Shown: in pieces, positions 56,412-64,000 of the stretch
Numbering within the stretch: position 1 is the first letter of the stretch
Layout: each line of letters starts with the position of its first letter
NCBI GenBank assembly: GCA_024349245.1
Contig: JALDNG010002281.1
Location: 1-64,000, forward strand
Source of the DNA: Neodontobutis hainanensis
Lineage: Eukaryota; Chordata; Actinopteri; Gobiiformes; Odontobutidae
Direction: 5' to 3'
DNA: 64,000 nt
The notes under the pieces: model-generated
What the model saw: only the letters and a program-made list of their open reading frames with translations
Told to the model about the DNA's origin: nothing
Databases searched by the model: none
Position numbers and translations under genes: made by a program

Positions 56412-58671
56412 CAGTTTATATAAAACTTTAAGCAAAATTCACATTTTACCAACTACAGTTATAAAGAAAATATAGAAAAATCTAACTAAGACATGTCTGT
56501 TAAGAGTCTCAGTCAACCAGGCCATCTAGAAGAAAAAAGGGTTAAAGCCAAAGCATCTGGACGTAGGTTTGAAGGTGAACCTTGTCCAGATGCTTTGGAT
56601 TTAACATTTTTTTCCATCTTCAAACTAAGAGATATGAGAGAAACATACAAGCTTGATTGTGTCACGAATGTCGAGGTCCGGACAATCCTCTACAGTGACA
56701 GTTGATGTTTCAGGACTGCCACCAAGTAGGACATGCACAAAAGCTGGACTAAGTCCTGAAAGGCATGGCCCTCCATGGAGAAAGGAGTGACCCATCATTC
56801 TCCCTGCCACAAGGAACAGGTCACTTTCAACAAGAAAGTGCGACGGTTCTCCATCAAAAAGCCGAGTGACACTGCTATTTGCTGTGAAAAAAATTATGTT
56901 AGAAAGCAATTGGTTTTCTAAATTTGTACGGATGTTTCAATATTTGTGAACTGTAAATTCTTAAATCCTTGATGATTCATTTTTATTAAATGTTTCATAA
57001 TAGCAATGCATTATAATTTAATTGTATAGCAAACAGCATGGGCATATATGCATAAAATACATACCAAAATGAATGTGAAATCCAAACTTTAATTTTTCCA
57101 TGCAAGTTGAGAAGAAAAAACGTGTAACCCCAAGTCCAATAGCAGTATCCCCTGTACAACAAAATTTTAATAGTAGGCTGGCTTAATTATTATTTGACAA
57201 CTATAACTTTTATTTGGTTTTACCTTCAAGTCTGCAAATCAAGGGGCGTGCACATTCCACATTGGTTTGCTTATAAAAAAATATAAGGGTCATGTCCTGT
57301 TCTGCAGGACTTTTCCTGATGTCCATGCATAGAGTTAACGGACTCTTCATTGCATGGTTTTGGAGATAATACTCCGCACACTGAGATATGGCCTTACTTA
57401 AGTCACTAATAGATGACCAATCTAATAAGAAACAGTAAAAAGAAAATATAAGGGGTTCAATACATAAATCTAATATGCATGATTAAGAAATTGAATGTCT
57501 CTATCTTAACAATGCTTTGATGGCTGTTCTATAATTAAAAAGACACTTTGAATATCACATACCCATGGAAGTAGTCGCTGAAGTTATGGATGGTCCAGGA
57601 ACCACTGCTTGTTCCTTTTCACTGGGATAAACTGCAAGTGTCACTTGACTAAAATAAAAAAATAAATAAATAAATAATTATACACATATGCAACAAATGC
57701 AAGAATGACAACAGGCTCGGTTTATTTAATGTCAAAACACTGTGAAGAGACAATAGAAACAACACTGATAAAATTATTCTTTCGTATAAAAGGGTTATTC
57801 AGTCTAGATATTGAATCCAACCAATAAAACCTCTTTAAAAAATTAGAAAATAAAAAAGATACCTTTCACCACATGTAGATGCGTGCTGCTCTATCCGATC
57901 AGATTTAAACATTTTCAGAAAAACAGGACAGGACTGAGCTGTTGGAAAATAGAAAGATGTTTTAGTAAAACATAATTATGTGAAAGGACATAAATATGAA
58001 CTAGGTTCCTAAGTTTTAAATTATGGTGTAGTAAGAAGTGTAGGTTGTCGTAAGGACAGACAAATCATACATTGTTCCTCAACCAGATGAGCTGTGTCTT
58101 CCTTAGGCCCGTCACTGTCGACTTCAATGATCAAACAGGAGTCAATATAATACTTTAGAAGCTGCAGAGGTACAGCAACACCACACTTGTGACATGTGGC
58201 TTTTGCCATACGCTGAAGGCTCCATCAGTTAGTTGTAGTGGACTTCTATCAAGATCTTCTTGGACAGGGACTATGAACAGTTTTACCCCCTTGAGCAACA
58301 GACTTCAAGAGTCTGCCTGTATAACCAGCATCGTCAGAGGTGACACAAGGGACAGTTTACCGCTTCCCCATCCACCTGTCAAAATTAAAAATTATTTAAA
58401 AATTGCAGCCAAACATAGATTGCATAGTATAGTTTTTATAGACATTACTGCAATTATATTAAATAAACTAACCTTTGCTTCTTGTTAAAAAAAAATAAAT
58501 CTCTGCTTACCAGCTGCTTTATAAAGTAGCCATCCACCTGTTACTGTTTGCAGTTTTGGAAATAGAACTTTGAGGGCGTCACATAACTGTAGGTGAAAAA
58601 GTACAAAAAAATTGACATTTCATCTCAAAACAAACTTATTTAATATGCATTGCACACACAATTAATATAAC

Positions 58672-58673
<2 letters not shown>

Positions 58674-58720
<47 letters not shown>
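58674..58720. repeat. (TA)n microsatellite, unit 3
   Basis: 47 bp, against 27 bp in unit 1. It is followed by AGCAGTCCTTGGACC, which unit 1 has lost. Confidence 0.9.
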
Positions 58721-58722
<2 letters not shown>

Positions 58723-59926
58723 CAGTCCTTGGACCCAACCCAGCCTGCATATGGGTCACTGTCTGGGTCACTTTCTCAAGCTCACTTGGAGTTTTTCACA
58801 CTGCTTTGGTAGCAAATAGAAAGACACCTCGAGTGCCTTGATTTTTGGCTGGGATAACATTTGTTGCTGGAAAGCGATTCTTTCCCGGCCTTTAGTAAAA
58901 ATGCCTGGAAATGTTCTATGGTGAAAAGCTTTTGATTAAAAATTTAAATACAAGTTTAAGGTTTTTTTATTAGGTAGGCAAATTTCGACTGGAGTGTTGC
59001 AGTACAGGTGGTTGGGGAAAAACATGCAGTCAGCTTGTTAGGAGATTCCTGAGACCAGTTTATACTGGTTTTAAGCCAGGTCCGTGTGTAAACATATTTA
59101 AAATGTTTTTAGAAGAAATTAGCATCTGTGGTGAGGGATAGAATTCTGAACAGACAATGAAAAAAACTATTTACAACATAGCCGTAAGAACTTACATTAA
59201 AACCTATAAATTAAGAATTTTACTAACTTGAATTTGCTAACTGTATACTAATTTGCTCATTAAATAAACATACAATGTGAGGTACATTCATTAATGTATT
59301 CAAACCAGGCTCTGACATTACCTACAAGTAGCAGAGTGGTTGTCATTTGCCAAAACCATCTTAATTTGTAATAGTTTGTGGATAAGGCCAATTTCTCCAA
59401 TGAAAATGTATTATGACCATGCCTCCAGTAGCCCCATTCTGTACTTTAGGACATTCTGTTTACAAACTTTTAAATGGTCTATATCAAATTGGTTTAACAT
59501 ATGACACTTTAATGCCTGCAGTTTGATCTGTGAAAAGAAGGCAGTACTACACTAACAGAAAAAGCTGAAAGTTTATGCTAGTAAACTAGCTTTGGTTTTT
59601 GGCCTCTTCTCCCGGCCGTATTGAGGGGACCAGCACATTAGCCCAAACCGCACGATCCTATCCCAGTGGAAATGCGCTAAAAAAATTAAACACACCGCAG
59701 GCATATGCCATATTAGTTCTTACCTTGTCATTTCCATTTGAAGCGATGGTCCAGTAGAATGGTCCCTCCTATCCAGCGATAAAACATTTAGTATGGTCAA
59801 GGCTGTCTTTCAGTCAATAAATCCAGCAAACGCCTGGCTGACTGGACAATTTCAACTTGGTTATTCTGAAATAACACAAATGTTTATCGCTACTATATGT
59901 GACAGACCTTCAGTAGAAATACAACA

Positions 59927-59934
59927 GAACAGGA
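59927..59934. repeat. Left target duplication of the hAT element
   Basis: GAACAGGA, identical to 61411-61418. Unit 1 has a single GAACAGGA at the matching place (37878 region), which is the empty site. Confidence 0.9.
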
Positions 59935-61410
59935 CAGGCCCGGATTGGCTAATCGAGCACCGGGAAAATTCCCGATGGGCGATCGTTTGTTTGGCCGCGA
60001 GGGCCGTTGTCATGGGACTGGGTTGAAATATATATGTTTTATTATTATTATTATTGTTATTATTGTTATTATTATTATTATTATTTTACCGCAGCAGCAC
60101 TCTTTTTATTTATTATATTGCCGAGTCCCACTCTTTTATTTAATATTTTCTCGCAGAGTACAGCCTGCAAGACAATGATGACGTTTAGACTCCCTGGCCC
60201 CGCCCCTGACACGGCCCCTTGCAAGTTGCTCAAAATAAAAATAAAAGTCACATTAAAAATGGATAACAGAAAGCGCAAAGCGGCGCTGAAAAGGCCAAAA
60301 TGAAAAAAAGCTTTAGAAACTGACGCGCCAAATGTTCAAAGCTGAGCACATATTTTCTCAACAAAATTAATGAAGACGACGAGGCGGGTAAGTAAGCTAA
60401 CTTTAAGGTAGTTAGGAGCAGTGCAAGATGCTAGCGGCCGTGCAAAACAACGTCGTATGTAAACCCCGTTCATGTATCAAAGTTTTTCTTGTAGCTCTTC
60501 AGTAGCAGCCGCTCTAGTACCGTTTGCTGCCAACAGAGAGCAGGATGTCGAACTAGAGATCAAAACTTGTTCCTCCTGTAAAAACTGTCATTTGTGTTCA
60601 CCTCATTGTCTCTCAGTACAAATTACTAAGTGATGCATACCGTGTGATTGGACTTGCCTACAAGTTCCTATTAACACTGTCCATCACACGTAGCCTGTGA
60701 GAAAAGCTTTTATCAGTGACATTCATAAAAAACAGACTCAGGAGCACTTTAACCCAGAAGAACTTTAGGCATTAATGCTCATATGCACTGAGAAAGAAAT
60801 TGTCATGTCTTTGGACAATGACACTGTGATAGATAAAGTTGCAGAGACCATTGCTCTGCTCAGGTGTTTATTAATGTTTTAGGGTTGTCCATGTTTCCTT
60901 GAAGCTAAACTTATGCAGAGGAAAAGAGATGAATTAATCATTAGAAAGTTATACTGTGAAAAAAAGTCAGATAACAGTGCAGTACTTGTTTAATTCCTTA
61001 ACTAATGTTCTCTTATTTGTGAAAAAGTTGTAAAGCAGCTGTTTCCTTGAAAAAGAGCTGATACTGTCATTAGAAAGTGCACTACATTTTATTTTAATCT
61101 TTATTTATTTTGTTTTATATATTTTTTTCTTCATTTCAATGTTTTGTTATTTATAAATACTAAATCTTAAAGAAAAGAGATTCTGTTACTATCCAGTTAT
61201 TTACTGTTCTAATAAATCTTCACTATGAAGCAAGACTAAGGCTACTGTTTTTGCACTGAATTTGAGATGATGATATTTTTTCAAAAATACAATGAATTAC
61301 AAGGTTGTAGAAAACTTATTTTTATTATTTTAATATAGTCAGTCGGAACTAAAGTGGGCCGGTCTAAGGCATGAATCTCAGGGCTGAAAATGAGTCCCAA
61401 TCCGGCCCTG
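59935..61410 (+). mobile_element. hAT transposon remnant, 1476 bp, unit 3 only
   Basis: The ends CAGGCCCGGATTGG and CCAATCCGGCCCTG are inverted repeats of 14 bp with one mismatch, flanked by an 8-bp target copy. CAGG-type ends and 8-bp duplications define hAT elements. A (TTA)n run lies at 60038-60086. A piece of transposase C-terminus remains (60635-60868). Most of the transposase is deleted, so it depends on an enzyme from elsewhere. It sits in intron 1 of the unit 3 HECT gene. Confidence 0.9.
60635..60868 (+). pseudogene. hAT transposase C-terminal remnant
   Basis: AYRVIGLAYKFLLTLSI, a broken RSL.EKLLSV piece where hAT proteins have their AERSFSKL motif, then KNRLRSTLTQ. After a one-base shift comes ALMLICTEKEIVMSLDND and DTVIDKVAETIALLR. 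This is the dimerisation end of hAT transposases of the type also seen in ZMYM-like proteins. One stop and one frame change break it. Confidence 0.7.
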
Positions 61411-61418
61411 GAACAGGA
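61411..61418. repeat. Right target duplication of the hAT element
   Basis: GAACAGGA, identical to 59927-59934. Confidence 0.9.
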
Positions 61419-62099
61419 GTAAAACAGTATCTAACTTAGCACCCTTGGCGCATCAGTTGCAGGTCCCGCCATGTTTGTTGTAGGTTATTACCATGGTCAT
61501 CCTCCATAGCTGCTATTGTCCCCTAGTGATTACTTAACTACTAGTCTCTTTAGTGTGCTTGAGCTTTAAAACATTTAAAACATTTTAGAAGTAACATATG
61601 TTTTTTAAAAAACGTCAGATATTGCATGCTAGCCTATATATTTCATGCTAGCCTATATAAACTTTGATATCGAAAGATGAACTTACTGCAGTGTTGCTGC
61701 TGGCCGCCATTGTTCAACTGGCTTGCGCGCTGTATTGCTGTGTTTACCAACGTGACCAGGTCATCGCTGCGTGATTGGCTGAGGATAGATCGACTCACAC
61801 AATATCGATTGCAATTCCTCGGTACTCCGGATGTTCCATGAACTTCTTTTACTGCGTATTTTACACTGTGAATTTCGACGGTTGAAGTTGGGTGGTCGAA
61901 AACATATCAATTTAATATTTACACGGCGAATTTTTTTATTTTGGATTTTGAAACTTTGGATAATATCTATTGAAATTTCTAACTTTGAAATTCAGTCACT
62001 AAAATTCAAAGACAAAAATATTCAAACATATGTTTTCAGTGATAAAAAAAATCAGAGTTAGAAATTCACAGGTATTTAAAATTCAAAGTCTGATGACAC

Positions 62100-62955
62100 A
62101 AATAATCTTCCATATGTGTGCATCTGCTTTGCTTCTCCTTGCAAGGATTAAAACCTGGCCATTGCTTGTTAAATTATAATCTGTCTCCGTGTCTCTCTGG
62201 ATAAATATAAGGACATAGAAAATTCTTATACACATCTCCTTTGTCTTTTTAACATTAAAAAAAGGAAGTGGTCACACCAGTTCTTTAAATGGTGGATCTC
62301 ATGCATGTACCACAGAGGACCAGTCCTCTTTATACAGTAGGCTTAAGATCACTGTATCGTCAGAGAACTTAATGATGGGATTGTTGCACAGACGGCTCCT
62401 GCATTCATTTGTGTAGAGTGAAAAAAGGAAAGGAGAACTCACACATTCCTGTGGACACCTGTGTTAGAGTATTTGACCGTAGAGAGAACACCATTTACTT
62501 TTACTTGCTGTTGTTAAGAAAAAATAAAACCATTGAATAATAAAATGATTAACAAGCAAATCAGTCAATTTCTGGACCAGTAGCTGTGGTTGTACTGCCG
62601 AATAAAAGTCAACACATAAGTGTTTTATATGTGTTTGTAAATGAGCAAGTTGCAGGGGATCTTTAGCATGTTCACAATGATCTTTTCAAAACATTTCATT
62701 ACAACAGATGTCAAAGCTACTGGCCTTAAGTTGTGAACAGCAGGACAAAATACTTAGGGTACAGGGATGATTACAGATTTCTTCCACAGAGCGGGGACAG
62801 TGAAGCGCGATAATGATTGTTGATAAAATTGAGCACCAAGCAGCAGTCAGTTTGGAAGCAGAAGTCCTCAGTAAGATGGCAGGATCTAGGAGCCATCTGG
62901 TCTGGCAGATTTTTTATTACAGACATAAACTATGTAAAACTATGTATGTAACCTA
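62100..62955 (-). pseudogene. L2-like LINE reverse transcriptase fragment, unit 3
   Basis: Counterpart of 38556-39375, with the same FSDD catalytic motif near 62330. In details such as TATATGTGTTTGTAAATGAG it agrees with unit 1 and not with unit 2. Confidence 0.65.
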
Positions 62956-62956
62956 C

Positions 62957-62964
62957 AGTATGTA
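62957..62964. repeat. Left target duplication of the hAT MITE
   Basis: AGTATGTA, identical to 63815-63822. Unit 1 has the sequence once (ACAGTATGTAGGG, about 39401). Confidence 0.9.
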
Positions 62965-63814
62965 CAGTGGTGGACAGTAACTAAGTAAATGTAATTCGTT
63001 ACTGTACTTAAGTAGTTTTTCCAGTATCTGTACTTTACTAAGTATTTTCATTCAGGGATACTTTTACTTTAACTTCATTACATTTCAAAGTCAAATATCT
63101 TACTTTTTACTCGATTACATTTGCAAAATTAGTCGTTCCTTTTTATTGGATATTAATTATTTAGTGGATTTAGAGAAAATTTCTTCGTACTGGAATTCTC
63201 CTTCCAATCTTAAGAAACACATTGGGGTAAGCCATTTTCATTTTGGTGGTCATTTTTAATTGAGTAATCTAACAGTAGCTCGCACCATTGTGTTTAAGCT
63301 AACGTTAGTTAGCTGTTCCACCAACGTTTGTAGTAATTATTTTAAACTGAGTGATTCGAGATTGTGAAAGGACAGTTGATTGATGTTAACACTTTTGGTA
63401 GAATATAATTTAAATTTTGACTAGTTTTATATGTAGCTTATGATGCTAAACAGTTGAAAGGTAGAGTGGAAAGCTTCAAGTTTTTGGGCTCATGATAATT
63501 TTAACAGATATCATTGTCTGAATAATTAATATAATTCTATTAATAGATCAGTGTGCTAAAGCGTAACAGTGTCTTGCAACATAAACATACGTAAACTGAG
63601 ATAATTAAGCAAGAGACTGACAAAATTATAAGGGCATTATAGCCATAATAAATTATAGTACTTGGATACATAAGTACATTTGAAGGCAAATACTTTTGTA
63701 CTTTTACTCAAGTAAAAGTTAAAGGAGTACTTTGGATTTTACTGAAGTAACATTTTACCTAGTGTATCTGTACTTTAACTTAAGTACCAGGGTTGTGTAC
63801 TTCGTCCACCACTG
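62965..63814. mobile_element. hAT-type MITE, 850 bp, unit 3 only
   Basis: The ends CAGTGGTGGAC and GTCCACCACTG are inverted repeats. The similarity continues inward with GTACTTAAGTA and ACTTTTACTC-type motifs, which are common in fish hAT MITEs. An 8-bp target copy flanks it. No open frame of note. It is absent from units 1 and 2 at the matching site. Confidence 0.9.
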
Positions 63815-63822
63815 AGTATGTA
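63815..63822. repeat. Right target duplication of the hAT MITE
   Basis: AGTATGTA, identical to 62957-62964. Confidence 0.9.
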
Positions 63823-64000
63823 GGGTTAATAGTTGGACAACAAAAAGCAACTCCACTGGGGAGGGTCCAAGTTCTCAAAGTCATTGAGCTCATAGCTCTC
63901 AGTGTCATTAGAAGTAGAGAGCTGGATCCTGCTGGGATTCTTATTAGCAATGCACTGGATCTATTGACAATTATAACACAGAATATATTGCTTTCATTAG

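Overview
The window looks like teleost fish genomic DNA: AT-rich intergenic sequence, spliced coding fragments with GT-AG introns, a V-SINE of the DANA/HE1 type, L1 and L2-like LINEs, fish-type Ty3/gypsy elements with integrase ahead of reverse transcriptase, a gammaretrovirus-like endogenous retrovirus, piggyBac and hAT elements, and fish-typical families of ubiquitin ligase genes. There is no prokaryotic signal. The species cannot be fixed from the sequence alone. Coding sequence is almost all mobile or recently duplicated, and most of it is broken.

Layout. 1-4.3 kb: intergenic sequence with a GT microsatellite, an interspersed repeat and a small spliced-looking locus on the minus strand. 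4.37-7.64 kb: 5'-truncated gypsy element in the order integrase - reverse transcriptase - RNase H - 3' LTR. 8.0-9.9 kb: a minus-strand gene of unknown function with a TATA box and an internal 184-bp duplication. 10.5-14.2 kb: a mosaic of short repeats, the 5' part of a piggyBac transposase, a hairpin MITE and a second gypsy remnant. 14.0-17.1 kb: one nearly complete and one partial copy of a multi-exon gene that looks like a tyrosine recombinase. 17.1-18.7 kb: a solo LTR and a 1.1-kb element with about 100-bp inverted ends. 18.8-20.1 kb: unexplained sequence. 20.1-32.03 kb: an endogenous retrovirus that lacks its 5' end and most of env, split inside pol by a 5.7-kb L1 flanked by a 16-bp target duplication.

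32.06 kb to the end: a large tandem array. Unit 1 (32060-45223, 13.2 kb) and unit 3 (from 53368, running off the window) carry a HECT-type ubiquitin ligase gene on the minus strand. Unit 2 (45224-53367, 8.1 kb) has unrelated sequence in its place. Units also carry a V-SINE, L2-like LINE pieces, fragments of an RBR-type ubiquitin ligase on the plus strand, and a Ser/Pro-rich minus-strand exon of unknown function. Units 1 and 3 share derived differences against unit 2, so the array may be a 21.3-kb long-plus-short higher-order repeat. Unit 3 later gained two hAT insertions (each with an 8-bp target duplication) and a 0.7-kb AT expansion at a splice site of its HECT gene.

The units pair HECT and RBR ligase genes in opposite orientation, but the visible copies carry frame breaks. 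Some breaks are shared, so they are old. Others differ between copies at short-run lengths, so assembly indels are a live alternative.
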